From contig JAHHHK010000014.1 of assembly GCA_019359395.1 (NCBI GenBank), forward strand, positions 1 to 64,000: DNA of 64,000 bases, given 5' to 3'. Shown here in pieces: positions 55,994 to 64,000 of this stretch; the stretch's first letter is position 1; each line of letters starts with the position of its first letter. The position numbers were made by a program, and so were the translations under genes. This DNA comes from Komarekiella atlantica HA4396-MV6 (GTDB taxonomy: Bacteria; Cyanobacteriota; Cyanobacteriia; Cyanobacteriales; Nostocaceae). A model generated the notes under the pieces. The model saw nothing but the letters and a program-made list of their open reading frames with translations. It had not been told where the DNA came from and searched no databases.

Positions 55994-56425
55994 CTACCCC
56001 AACCTCGGACGTATCCCATAATGCCGATATCGCCAATAATCCCCCAGAATCTTATCGTGGTCAAAACATAAATTCTCAGGCACACGCCAAGACTCAAAAA
56101 TGCCTACACCCTTAGCATCATCCCCAGCTTGAGGTTCTCCCGTCGCCGTCGCCAAAAATACAATACTAATTGTATGCTGACGCGGATCACGACTAGGGTC
56201 AGAATACACCAGTAATTGTTCAATTAATTCCACTCGCAAACCCGTTTCTTCCTCAGCTTCTCGCCGTGCTGCCACTTCCACCCGTTCCCCATAATCCACA
56301 AAGCCACCCGGTATAGCCCAACCTAAGGGTAGATTATGTCTTTCAATTAACACTATTGGCCGATGAGGTCGATCTACTAGTTCAATGATGATATCAACTG
56401 TTGGTGCAGGATTTCGGTAAGTCAT
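55994..56425 (-). CDS. NUDIX hydrolase
   Basis: A 143-residue enzyme with a perfect Nudix box at residues 41-63 ([20 protein letters not shown] and then TGL), for hydrolysis of nucleoside-diphosphate-linked compounds. The substrate is not deducible. The N-terminal half ([20 protein letters not shown]) suggests an ADP-ribose-pyrophosphatase or NMN-type relative. The stop is 155 nt before the RidA start used here. A house-cleaning pairing is possible but speculative. Confidence 0.93.
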   Translation of the reverse strand: MTYRNPAPTVDIIIELVDRPHRPIVLIERHNLPLGWAIPGGFVDYGERVEVAARREAEEETGLRVELIEQLLVYSDPSRDPRQHTISIVFLATATGEPQAGDDAKGVGIFESWRVPENLCFDHDKILGDYWRYRHYGIRPRLG

Positions 56426-56599
56426 AGTCAGTTAACAGTGAACAGTTAACAGTTAACAGTATTCATTAGCTCTGTGACAACTGATAACTAAAATCCTGTT
56501 CCGTGATAAATTCGATGCGATTGGCTTTGCCACTGCCCCTTGGGCAATCGCGTAGTGTGTCGTTTAAAGAATCGCTCCCTCCTATAATTCAGGTTAAAT

Positions 56600-58108
56600 A
56601 TGCCTTTTCCTAGATCAAGCGGTATTTTGCTGCATCCCACTTCCTTTCCCAGTCGATTTGGCATCGGAGATTTAGGCTTAGAAGCCTATCGCTTCATTGA
56701 CTTTCTCAAAGATAGCCATCAACAATATTGGCAAGTTTTACCCTTGGGCCCTACTGCATACGGTAATTCCCCGTATATGTGCTACTCAGCAATGGCAGGA
56801 AATCCCTTGATGATTAGCCCAGAAAAATTGCTAGAAGAGGGTCTGCTCGCTGAAGAAGACTTTGCTAACTTACCAGCATTTCCAACGGAAAAGGTAGATT
56901 TTGAGCAGGTTGTGCCAATTAAGATTGGACTACTCAAAAAAGCCTGTGAAAATTTTAGAAATCATGCTACGCCCATACAGCAAAAAGAATTTGCAGGTTT
57001 TTGCGACAGCAAAGCCTATTGGCTAGACAATTATGCCTTATTTATGACACTGAAAGATGCAAATGACGGTGCAAGCTGGTACACATGGGAACAAGAGCTT
57101 GTCAAGCGGGAACCGCAAGCATTAGATCAGGTACAACGTCGGCTCAATGGAGAAATCTTCTATTACAAATTCATCCAATTTGAGTTTTTCCGGCAATGGT
57201 CAGAGCTAAAAAGCTACGCCAACATGCGTGGTATAGATATTATCGGCGATATCCCCATCTACGTAGCTCATGATAGTGCCGATGTGTGGGCGCATCCTAA
57301 TATCTTTTGTTTAGATAAAGAGACTGGAGAAGCCGCGCAAATGGCAGGAGTTCCACCAGATTACTTTAGCAATACAGGTCAGTTGTGGGGCAACCCAGTT
57401 TATGACTGGGAGGAATTGCAAAAACAGGACTTTAAGTGGTGGGTGCAGCGTTTTGAGGCAATGCTAGATTATGTAGATATTATCCGCATTGATCATTTCC
57501 GTGGCTTTGAAGCTTTTTGGTCTGTGCCACAAGGGGAAGAAACAGCTGTCAATGGAGAATGGGTTGAAGCGCCGGGAGAAGCTTTTTTTGAAGTTATTAA
57601 GCAGAAGTTGGGTAAGCTACCCGTCTTAGCCGAAGATTTGGGAGTAATTACCCCAGAGGTAGATGCGCTACGAGACAAATATGAGTTTCCCGGTATGAAA
57701 GTTTTGCAGTTTGCCTTTGGTTCTGATCCTGATAACCCATTTTTACCGTTTAACTACCCTCGAAATGCTGTAGTTTATACTGGGACTCACGACAATGACA
57801 CGACAATAGGCTGGTTCAATACAGCTGGTGAATCCGAAAAGCAAAACTTGCTGCTTTATTTAGGTTGTATCAGTCCTGAAGGCGTCCACTGGGATTTAAT
57901 TCGATTAGCTTTAAGTTCCATAGCTAATCAAGCGATTATTCCTTTGCAAGATGTTTTGGGATTAGGAAACGAAACGCGGATGAATTTTCCTGGCGTTGCT
58001 GAGGGTAACTGGGAATGGCGCTATCAAACGTCAGCTTTGACAGAAGAATTAAGCTCCAAGCTGAAAAGTCTTACTAAACTCAATGGACGCGCTCCCAAAG
58101 AGTTTTGA
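56600..58108 (+). CDS. malQ: 4-alpha-glucanotransferase (amylomaltase)
   Basis: A 502-residue GH77 enzyme that disproportionates maltooligosaccharides released from glycogen. It starts MPFPRSSGILLHPTSFPSRF. The catalytic Asp is in DIIRIDHFRGFEAFW, the acid/base Glu in VLAEDLGVIT, and the stabilising Asp in YTGTHDNDTT. Length is typical of the cyanobacterial/plastid short form. It is alone on its strand. A hairpin between it and the RodZ gene serves the two convergent units. Confidence 0.97.
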   Translation: MPFPRSSGILLHPTSFPSRFGIGDLGLEAYRFIDFLKDSHQQYWQVLPLGPTAYGNSPYMCYSAMAGNPLMISPEKLLEEGLLAEEDFANLPAFPTEKVDFEQVVPIKIGLLKKACENFRNHATPIQQKEFAGFCDSKAYWLDNYALFMTLKDANDGASWYTWEQELVKREPQALDQVQRRLNGEIFYYKFIQFEFFRQWSELKSYANMRGIDIIGDIPIYVAHDSADVWAHPNIFCLDKETGEAAQMAGVPPDYFSNTGQLWGNPVYDWEELQKQDFKWWVQRFEAMLDYVDIIRIDHFRGFEAFWSVPQGEETAVNGEWVEAPGEAFFEVIKQKLGKLPVLAEDLGVITPEVDALRDKYEFPGMKVLQFAFGSDPDNPFLPFNYPRNAVVYTGTHDNDTTIGWFNTAGESEKQNLLLYLGCISPEGVHWDLIRLALSSIANQAIIPLQDVLGLGNETRMNFPGVAEGNWEWRYQTSALTEELSSKLKSLTKLNGRAPKEF

Positions 58109-58114
58109 GTAATG

Positions 58115-58164
58115 AGTGCTGAGTCCTGAGTATTAATAAAAATACTCATTCCGTACTCAGCACT
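58115..58164. terminator. bidirectional hairpin between malQ and rodZ-like gene
   Basis: AGTGCTGAGT (58115-58124) pairs with ACTCAGCACT (58155-58164), and an inner stem GAGTATT/AATACTC (58128-58134 / 58141-58147) extends it. TTTCT follows on the + strand. It fits between two convergent stops. The same GTGCTGAGT module occurs near 24660 and 34005. Confidence 0.8.
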
Positions 58165-58166
58165 TT

Positions 58167-58979
58167 CTAAGGTCTAGGCTTAGCAGCAATCTTGATTTCT
58201 TCGACTTTCCCTGGCTCTCCCATTTCCTTAGCTTTCTGCTGATTAACGCTCATTAAAACACCACCAGCATTATCAGTTTTCACCGTCAGTTGCTCTCGTG
58301 CTTTCCATGTACGGCGAGTTCCCTCTGGGAGAGTACCCTCAAACTCGGTTTTGCCATCAGCTACGACACGAATCCAAGATGATGCTTTCAAGGTGACACC
58401 AATCTGTACTGGTTGCACCTCTTGAATCCTGCTGAGAGTGTCGCTAACAGGCTGGGCTTCTACTGATTGTTTTGGTTGTGTTAGCTCTGGTTTGACAACG
58501 TACTGTTTTTCTGAATCTGGCTCGCTTTGATTATTATTTGCTTGTAGCGCGGCATTATTCAATAACTGAGATAAGCCGTTCACAGTGCATAAAATTAGGA
58601 ATATGTAAAGAAAGTAAAGATGAATAGGACGTAATTGACCGAGAGGTGAAGCTTTCCCAATAGTTTGGGAGTTCACTGATTGAGAACTAATAGGAAAACT
58701 GTTAGCAAATTCTGTTCCGTTAAAACCTAATGCGTCAGCAAATTGCCTAATAAAACCCTGAATATAGACTGGTTCTGGCAAATCGTTTAAATTACCTTCT
58801 TCGATCGCCTGCAATAAGCGTCGGGGAATCTTTGTTAATATGACTACTTCTTCTAGAGATAAACCCTGTTCTTGACGCGATGCCCAAAGTTGAGCACCCA
58901 TCTCTGCCAACTTTTCAGATCGTTGCTGCTCTAACGAGAATACTGCCTGATCATTATTCTTCTTTCTTAGCCATTTCAT
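58167..58979 (-). CDS. RodZ-like helix-turn-helix membrane protein
   Basis: A 270-residue bitopic protein. The N-terminal HTH (about 26-90: GAQLWASRQEQGLSLEEV, IPRRLLQAIEEGNLNDLPEP, YIQGFIRQFADALG) is RodZ-type. One membrane segment lies at about 122-144 (LYFLYIFLILCTVNGLSQLL). A C-terminal DUF4115-like extracytoplasmic domain (IGVTLKASSWIRVVADGKTE) ends the protein. RodZ links MreB to the cell-wall machinery and shapes the cell. The start overlaps the end of the upstream pseudouridine synthase gene by 26 nt. Confidence 0.9.
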   Translation of the reverse strand: MKWLRKKNNDQAVFSLEQQRSEKLAEMGAQLWASRQEQGLSLEEVVILTKIPRRLLQAIEEGNLNDLPEPVYIQGFIRQFADALGFNGTEFANSFPISSQSVNSQTIGKASPLGQLRPIHLYFLYIFLILCTVNGLSQLLNNAALQANNNQSEPDSEKQYVVKPELTQPKQSVEAQPVSDTLSRIQEVQPVQIGVTLKASSWIRVVADGKTEFEGTLPEGTRRTWKAREQLTVKTDNAGGVLMSVNQQKAKEMGEPGKVEEIKIAAKPRP

Positions 58980-59766
58980 GCTTTTTTACACTCCTTAACT
59001 CAGCTGAATCTTTAATAGGTTGCTTTACCTGCTCTTGTAAAAAGCGAATCTCATCATTTTTTAGGGAGCGATAGTTACCCTCGTTTAAAAAGGGTTCCTT
59101 CGGGGTTTGTAATTGAATTGAGCCTATGGCAGTCCGATGCAGCTTGATAACTGGGTATCCCAACTGTTGGGCGATACGGCGAATCTGGCGATTTCTTCCC
59201 TCCTGCAAAACAATTTCTAACAAGCTTTGATCAGCGAAACGTTCTATTAGGTGTACCTTGGCTGGTCGTGTTTTTCTTCCCTCCAATACCACACCCTGAC
59301 GCCACATTTGCAGTACTGCTTTTGGGGGATGTCCTTTTACCAAAACACGATATGTCTTAGAAATACTGTGGCGTGGATGAGTTAGCCTAAATGTCAGATC
59401 TCCATCATTGGTAAGTATTAAGGCTCCTGTAGAATCTGCATCTAGCCGCCCCACTGGGTGTATACCTGAACCTTCGCGTAATTCTTTTGGTAGTAAATCC
59501 AGGACTGTCGTCCTTCTTTGCGGGTCGTCGCAAGTCGAAACCACGCCAGCTGGTTTATGCAGCAATAGATAGATTAAAGCCGGACGCTGCTTTTCAAAGA
59601 CAGGCTGACCATCAACTGCGATCGCATCTTTTTGGGGATCAACTTTTTGACCCAAATGTGCAAATACCCCATTTATTTGCACACGCGACTGCCGAATCAT
59701 TTCTTCGGCTTCACGACGTGAGGCAATACCCCACTGAGCAAGAATTTTTTGTAACCGTGCCTCCAT
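58954..59766 (-). CDS. pseudouridine synthase, RluB/RsuA family
   Basis: A 270-residue pseudouridine synthase. It has an N-terminal S4 RNA-binding domain (ARLQKILAQWGIASRREAEE) and a catalytic core with Asp in VGRLDADSTGAL, plus TNDGDLTFRLTHPRH and LQEGRNRQIRRIAQQLGYPV. Target specificity (23S rRNA RluB, RluE or 16S RsuA) is not clear from sequence. RluB-type is the most common in cyanobacteria. Its 3' end overlaps the RodZ gene, so the two are co-transcribed and maybe translationally coupled. Confidence 0.93.
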   Translation of the reverse strand: MEARLQKILAQWGIASRREAEEMIRQSRVQINGVFAHLGQKVDPQKDAIAVDGQPVFEKQRPALIYLLLHKPAGVVSTCDDPQRRTTVLDLLPKELREGSGIHPVGRLDADSTGALILTNDGDLTFRLTHPRHSISKTYRVLVKGHPPKAVLQMWRQGVVLEGRKTRPAKVHLIERFADQSLLEIVLQEGRNRQIRRIAQQLGYPVIKLHRTAIGSIQLQTPKEPFLNEGNYRSLKNDEIRFLQEQVKQPIKDSAELRSVKKHEMAKKEE

Positions 59767-59900
59767 GTGGAAATTGCTGATTTTTCTGCTAACAATTACA
59801 TGATATTTGCATTTTGTAACAAGTAGACATAAATGTTACATTTAGGGTTTGTTTAAGTTCTCTCGATTTTTTAGCAAATAGTTATAAATAGAGTAGTTAG

Positions 59901-60614
59901 ATGCCTGATCAAAATTTCCCATCAATCAACGCAAATAAGATCCGGGTAATTACGCAAGTGTTGACAACAGCACTCAAACTTTGGTTGAGAACGCAAGTTA
60001 GTCAAGTATCTCAACTGGAAGTAGAGATTAAAGCAAGCGATCACCAAATTCTTTCTGGACGCATTCCTTCGGTATCCATTTTTGCTACTCATGCAGTTTA
60101 TCAAGGTCTTCTAATTACACAAATACAAATAGTGGCAGAAAATATTCGGATAAACATTGGCTCAGTACTTAAAGGACAACCACTACGCCTGTTAGAAACA
60201 GTATCGGTAGTTGGCGAATTAACCATAGACGAGAAGGATCTGAATGCTTCTATCTCATCTGACCTATTATCTACTGCTTTCAATGACGTACTGGTTAAAT
60301 TATTACCAGAATATTTTCCAGAATTTCAACCAATTAATTGGCAAAAAATTCTCCTTGACAATCAACAAATTATACTGCGCGGCATCCCAGCCACCAATAG
60401 TAAAACAACACCTCTAGAGATTTGTGTGGGTTTACAATTACTCAATGGTCATGAGTTGCAACTAACACATATCCCAATCAAGCACAATCAGGAACCACTC
60501 TTAGAGGGTAGTCATGTGTACAATCTGGATCTAGGCTCAGATGTCGATATTCAAGAACTAACACTGATCCCAGGCAAACTAGTATGTTGTGGGCGAATTA
60601 ATGTTAACCCTTGA
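59901..60614 (+). CDS. DUF2993 (LmeA-like) family protein
   Basis: A 237-residue protein of the cyanobacterial DUF2993 family. The first half (LKLWLRTQVSQVSQLEVEIK, ILSGRIPSVSIFATHAVYQG) and the repeated beta strands (ENIRINIGSVLKG, LLETVSVVGELTIDEKDLNA) are typical. The family is thought to be lipid-binding or secreted in actinobacteria (LmeA). No signal peptide is seen here, so the localisation is uncertain. An intrinsic terminator follows 145 nt downstream. Confidence 0.85.
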   Translation: MPDQNFPSINANKIRVITQVLTTALKLWLRTQVSQVSQLEVEIKASDHQILSGRIPSVSIFATHAVYQGLLITQIQIVAENIRINIGSVLKGQPLRLLETVSVVGELTIDEKDLNASISSDLLSTAFNDVLVKLLPEYFPEFQPINWQKILLDNQQIILRGIPATNSKTTPLEICVGLQLLNGHELQLTHIPIKHNQEPLLEGSHVYNLDLGSDVDIQELTLIPGKLVCCGRINVNP

Positions 60615-61107
60615 TGATTAAAAAATAAAATCGTAGTTCTTTATTTTCAATAATATAGTGGTTCTCAATTGCTTGCGATATGTTCTTGCAATATACAGTC
60701 AGAATATATCTATACTCTGACTTTTGGCTCTTTTAGATTCAGTATATTTATTCATCTAAGAACGGCTTTATTTATAGTAGCCGCTCTTTTTTGGATACCA
60801 TAATTAGCGGTAGCAGCATTGATTTTACTGCTGTTCTCCTCTGTCTTATCTAATTTTCCTAGTTTGTTAGGCAAGTATCAGAAAATACTCTCATACCGAA
60901 CAATCAAGGCTACCAGTCCATAGCTACAGCAGCCAGAGGGTGGAGAGTTAAGAACCTAGATGTCCTGGAAAGTCTCAAAAGGGCTTTCCATTCGTCTTAA
61001 GCTTTACCCTAGACCTCTTGCTGTTTGCAGATTAGAGCAGGTTAGGGTGAAGTTTACACTACAGATAAAAGTGTCACCTAAGACCTATGACCCACCACCC
61101 CATTTGT
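60615..61107. other. intergenic region with terminator, no gene seen
   Basis: About 490 nt between the DUF2993 gene (+) and cdsA (-), which converge. It holds the terminator at 60759-60792. The remainder (about 60850-61080) shows no convincing ORF, and I could not recognise a known ncRNA or tRNA in it. Confidence 0.45.
60759..60792 (+). terminator. intrinsic terminator of the DUF2993 gene
   Basis: AGAACGGCT (60759-60767) pairs with AGCCGCTCT (60779-60787) with one mismatch and an 11-nt loop. It is directly followed by T5. Confidence 0.82.
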
Positions 61108-61998
61108 TCACTTATCTGCTATGAGCGGCAACAGCAGTGTTACGAAATAGTAAACCAAAGGAGCTGTGAAAATATAACTATCGGTACGGTCTAAAATACC
61201 GCCGTGACCAGGGATTAACTGACCGGAATCTTTAACTCCAGCATCCCGTTTCAGCATAGACTCGGTAAGGTCGCCTAAAAGACTAGCAATGCCAATCAGC
61301 AAACCCAATGCGAAACCAGTAAAAAGGGATCTAGGTAAGTCGAGATAATAAGCTCCAGCTAAAGCTACGGCTACACTGGAGGTGATACCAAAAATCGCAC
61401 CTTCCACGGTTTTTTTAGGGCTGATTTCAGACAGACGGGTTTTGCCGAAGAATTTGCCAATAATATAAGCACCGATATCAGCAGCCCAAATACACAAGAA
61501 AGTCAGCAGTGTTAATGTCAAACCTTTTGGTAATGAGGCAAAATTTCCTTTTTCCCAAAAATCTGTCCAGGTTGTGGGCCAATAACCACCTAAAAAGAGA
61601 TTGCTGAAAGTAGCACTATCTATTGCTCGCAACCGCACCCAGTAACTTGGTAAATAGCCTACGTAAAATAACCCCATAATAGAAGCAGAAACATCGGCGA
61701 TCGTGGCAAATTTGGGCTGAAATAATAGGTAAAAACAAATAAGTGTGCCAGCTATTGGCATCACTGCATCGGCTAAACTGCTATCAAGCGTAGAAATCAC
61801 TAACAAAACTAGGCTGAAAGCCATAGTAGTTTTAGCCGCAGGAGCTATACCTCTAGCCCGCACCAAATTAAAATATTCCTGTTGACCCAAAAAGACGACA
61901 ACCGCAAACATGAGGGTAAAGTACCAACCTCCCAATAGGGTCAAACAAAGAGCAAGAGCGATCGCAACAATTCCACTAATAATCCGAGACCAAGGCAT
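61108..61998 (-). CDS. cdsA: phosphatidate cytidylyltransferase
   Basis: Makes CDP-diacylglycerol from phosphatidate and CTP, the precursor of phosphatidylglycerol, which photosystems need. The 296-residue membrane protein carries the signature near its C-terminus in the pattern S-x2-KR-x4-KD-x5-PGHGG-x2-DR-x-D (from ESMLKRDAGVKDSG to PGHGGILDRTDS). About eight membrane helices are predicted. It is flanked by STRRs at its start, and cbiT follows upstream on the same strand. A functional link between the two is not expected. Confidence 0.96.
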   Translation of the reverse strand: MPWSRIISGIVAIALALCLTLLGGWYFTLMFAVVVFLGQQEYFNLVRARGIAPAAKTTMAFSLVLLVISTLDSSLADAVMPIAGTLICFYLLFQPKFATIADVSASIMGLFYVGYLPSYWVRLRAIDSATFSNLFLGGYWPTTWTDFWEKGNFASLPKGLTLTLLTFLCIWAADIGAYIIGKFFGKTRLSEISPKKTVEGAIFGITSSVAVALAGAYYLDLPRSLFTGFALGLLIGIASLLGDLTESMLKRDAGVKDSGQLIPGHGGILDRTDSYIFTAPLVYYFVTLLLPLIADK

Positions 61999-62004
61999 AG
62001 AAGT

Positions 62005-62252
62005 ATTTAGTATTGGGTACGGGGTTTTGGGTACTGGGTATTGGGTATTGGGTACTGGGTATTGGGTATTGGGTACTGGGGATTGAGTATTTGGAAAACT
62101 TTTTCCTAGTCCCCAGTCCCCAGTCCCTAGTCCCCAGTCCCCAGTCCCTAGTCCCTAGTCCCTAGTCCCCAGTCCCTAGTCCCCAGTCCCTAGTCCCCAG
62201 TTTCCAGTCCCTAGTCCCCAGTTTCCAGTCCCTAGTCCCCAGTCTCTAGTCC
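62005..62252. repeat. two different heptanucleotide tandem repeats back to back
   Basis: About 80 nt of GGGTATT/GGGTACT heptamers (62005-62090) and then about 20 copies of CCCAGTC/CCTAGTC (about 62106-62252), with little between them. This is a typical STRR cluster of Nostocales. The second array reaches into the 3' end of cbiT and supplies its TAG stop. Confidence 0.93.
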
Positions 62253-62848
62253 AGTTTCTCACCACTGAGGATAAAAATGGGATCGACGGCGGTAAAGGTT
62301 TGAGAAAAGCCGCGTGTTTCTAATCGGTTAACCGCAGACTGAACAACTTCTATATTTCTAGCCCTTAACTGAGAAAATATTTGGGAAATAGCATACAGAC
62401 TTTCTAAATTAGCAGCTGTAGCTACAACCCGACCTGATGATGGTAAATAATGCCAAGCAGCTTGTAAAATTTCCTGGATGGGGCGTCCTCCCTCAATACA
62501 GACACGATGAGGGGTAATTTTGAGGTCATGCAAACACTCTGGAGCGCTCCCTTCAATTACTTCGACATTCTTTACCTCGAAGCGATCGCAATTGCGTTTA
62601 ATTAGGTTGGCTACTTCTTCATCCCTTTCTACAGCGATAATCTTGCCGTTTGGACACAGCAGCCCCACTTCTACCGGAATTGTACCCGTTCCTGCACCAA
62701 TATCCCACAACACTGAATCAGGTTTTAATCGCAGTTGGGCAATTAACAACAGCCGGACTTCTCGCTGGCTCAGGGGAATTCCTGGCAAGTGCTCAAACAA
62801 TTCATCGGGAATACCAGGAGTAATGTAAGGCCAAAGTTGTGAGGGCAT
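62246..62848 (-). CDS. cbiT: precorrin-6B C15-methyltransferase (decarboxylating), CbiT
   Basis: A 200-residue SAM-dependent methyltransferase of the cobalamin pathway. The glycine-rich SAM loop is SVLWDIGAGTGTIPVE, and the motif AVERDEEVANLIKRN follows. PGIPDELF at the N-terminus and CIEGGRPIQEILQAAWHYL are CbiT-typical. I choose ATG 62848 (MPSQLWPYITPG) over an ATG four codons upstream. In CobL it is fused to CbiE, which is not present here. The final codons (GAC-TAG) belong to a heptamer repeat. Confidence 0.93.
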   Translation of the reverse strand: MPSQLWPYITPGIPDELFEHLPGIPLSQREVRLLLIAQLRLKPDSVLWDIGAGTGTIPVEVGLLCPNGKIIAVERDEEVANLIKRNCDRFEVKNVEVIEGSAPECLHDLKITPHRVCIEGGRPIQEILQAAWHYLPSSGRVVATAANLESLYAISQIFSQLRARNIEVVQSAVNRLETRGFSQTFTAVDPIFILSGEKLD

Positions 62849-62942
62849 AGAATCACACAATTATACTAAAGATATCGGCTTGCCAATTCAACAAACTATA
62901 AGCTACAAAAACATTTAATTCGTTGCGTTATAAGTAATCATA

Positions 62943-64000
62943 ATGACTGGAGAAATGTTAGGCGATCTCTGGGGACAAGACGCTGCGCGTCTACGTTATG
63001 CAATTCAGCAGCAATTAGGAAAAAAAGCAGGGCGGCGAACGCTGTTAGCGCGGGATCAAATCACTGGTGAATTAGTGGTTATCAAGTTACTTTCTTTTAA
63101 TAGTGACTTTGAATGGGATGATCTTAAGTTGTTTGAGCGTGAAGCTGAAACCTTAAAATCTTTATCACATCCTTTGATTCCTCGCTATTTAGACTATTTT
63201 GAGGTAAATTCACCTATCAAAGGATTTGCTTTAGTACAAACTTATATCCCAGCACAAACTTTAGAGCAATACTTACAATCTGGACGGACTTTTACAGAGA
63301 TTGAAATCAAACAGATAGCTAAATCTTTATTAGAAATTCTGATTTATCTGCATGGGCTGCATCCACCTGTGATTCACCGTGATATTAAGCCTAGCAATAT
63401 TTTATTGGGGGAGCGTTCTGGTAATAGTGCTGGTCAAGTTTACTTAGTAGATTTTGGCTCAGTGCAGACAGTTCTCGCCGCAGAAGGTGGAACTAGGACT
63501 GTGGTAGGAACCTATGGATATATGCCACCAGAGCAATTTGGCGCACGTACTGTTGCAGCTTCAGACCTTTATAGTTTAGGCGCAACTTTGATTTACTTAG
63601 TAACGGGTACTTATCCAGCAGATTTACCCCAAAAAGATTTTCGCATTCAGTTTGAGCAGTTGACTAATTTGAGTCCTAGCTTTACCAATTGGCTAAAGTG
63701 GATGACTGAACCCAGTTTAGAACGGCGTTTGAATTCTGCTAGTCAAGCACTTGCAGCTTTAGAAGAACCACAATTGAGAAGCACCTCTGCTTTGGTTTTC
63801 GGTAAACCAGCTGGTAGTAAACTTCAACTGACCAAAAATTGGGATTCGCTAGAAATTATCGTTCCACCTGTTGGCTTTCATCCTTCAATTTTGTTTACAG
63901 GTTTGTTTGCGATCGCCTGGAATTCATTTATTCTATTTTGGACAATTGGCGCTCTCTCGGCCCCTTTTCCTGTCAATATCCCCTTTGCCTTGTTCTCACT
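62943..64000 (+). CDS. Ser/Thr protein kinase with membrane segment, 3' end cut by window
   Basis: The open frame from ATG 62943 runs to the window edge (352 codons seen). Hanks-type kinase domain: Lys48 in ELVVIKLLSF, catalytic loop VIHRDIKPSN (Asp147), DFG at 170-172, MPPEQFGARTV as the APE-like segment. The Gly-rich loop is poorly conserved (LGKKAGRRTLLAR). A hydrophobic segment begins at about residue 320 (LFTGLFAIAWNSFILFW), suggesting a membrane-anchored form with an unseen C-terminal part. It is divergent from cbiT. The FHA-PBP in this window is a plausible client in principle (inference only). Confidence 0.9.
   Translation, partial: MTGEMLGDLWGQDAARLRYAIQQQLGKKAGRRTLLARDQITGELVVIKLLSFNSDFEWDDLKLFEREAETLKSLSHPLIPRYLDYFEVNSPIKGFALVQTYIPAQTLEQYLQSGRTFTEIEIKQIAKSLLEILIYLHGLHPPVIHRDIKPSNILLGERSGNSAGQVYLVDFGSVQTVLAAEGGTRTVVGTYGYMPPEQFGARTVAASDLYSLGATLIYLVTGTYPADLPQKDFRIQFEQLTNLSPSFTNWLKWMTEPSLERRLNSASQALAALEEPQLRSTSALVFGKPAGSKLQLTKNWDSLEIIVPPVGFHPSILFTGLFAIAWNSFILFWTIGALSAPFPVNIPFALFS

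Noticed and set aside
55839-56036. N-terminal extension of RidA to 56036
   Set aside because: It would overlap the NUDIX gene and encode a repeat-derived GAEGAEEEG stretch not found in RidA.
60880-61080. Possible structured ncRNA or tRNA between the DUF2993 gene and cdsA
   Set aside because: No cloverleaf, T-loop consensus or known cyanobacterial sRNA motif could be made out by eye.
62106-62252. Origin iterons or CRISPR
   Set aside because: Heptamer STRR without spacers or DnaA-box features. Such arrays are common intergenic repeats in Nostocales.

Overview
The window is chromosomal DNA from a filamentous, probably heterocyst-forming cyanobacterium of the Nostocales (Nostoc/Anabaena type). 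The main evidence is an allophycocyanin alpha-B gene (apcD), groESL with a CIRCE operator and a K-box-like element, a stand-alone Mo-nitrogenase C-terminal domain protein, cyanobacterial-only families (DUF3038, DUF4335, FHA-PBP1), many HIP1 octamers (gcgatcgc), and heptanucleotide tandem repeats (STRRs) typical of this order. No rRNA, tRNA, CRISPR array, intact insertion sequence or prophage was recognised. The genus call is inference.

Layout. 0.1-5.1 kb: alpha/beta hydrolase, then tig-clpP-clpX (nascent-chain folding and ATP-dependent proteolysis). 6.2-10.3 kb: asd-dapA-rnj (aspartate/lysine pathway and RNase J). 10.3-20.6 kb: a hairpin-rich repeat tract, an anion transporter, a Mo-nitro_C protein, a caspase-fold protein lacking its catalytic dyad, rpmF, a molybdopterin oxidoreductase, an aldehyde dehydrogenase, a receiver-histidine kinase, and a small toxin-antitoxin patch (orphan Phd-like, hicBA). 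20.8-25.7 kb: groESL, a ferredoxin-like protein, a NarL-type regulator, then a gene-poor stretch holding two decayed genes. 25.9-30.3 kb: asnS, an anti-sigma-type ATPase, an RlmD-type rRNA methylase. 30.5-39 kb: apcD, purL-purF, an oligopeptide-type permease, apt. 38.5-45.7 kb: DUF3038/DUF4335 pair, FHA-PBP1, a proline-rich repeat protein, lspA-bioY. 46.4-50.6 kb: Pho box and pstSCAB. 50.8-55.3 kb: accessory island with a NACHT ATPase carrying pentapeptide repeats, a heptad-repeat ORF just upstream, and small ORFs downstream. 55.4-64 kb: RidA, NUDIX, malQ, RodZ-like and RluB-like genes, a DUF2993 protein, cdsA, cbiT, and the 5' part of a Ser/Thr kinase cut by the window edge.

Most of the window is ordinary housekeeping sequence. 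The unusual content is the NACHT locus with its coiled-coil-like leader ORF, the dead caspase homologue, four decayed or frameshifted genes (a NIL-domain gene, an Rpn-like tail, a Uma2 fragment, and a 5'-frameshifted conserved gene), and a repeat landscape in which heptamer repeats abut or supply stop and start codons of many genes.

Coordinates and motifs were read by eye. Family names rest on recognisable motifs and recalled family sequences, with no database search.
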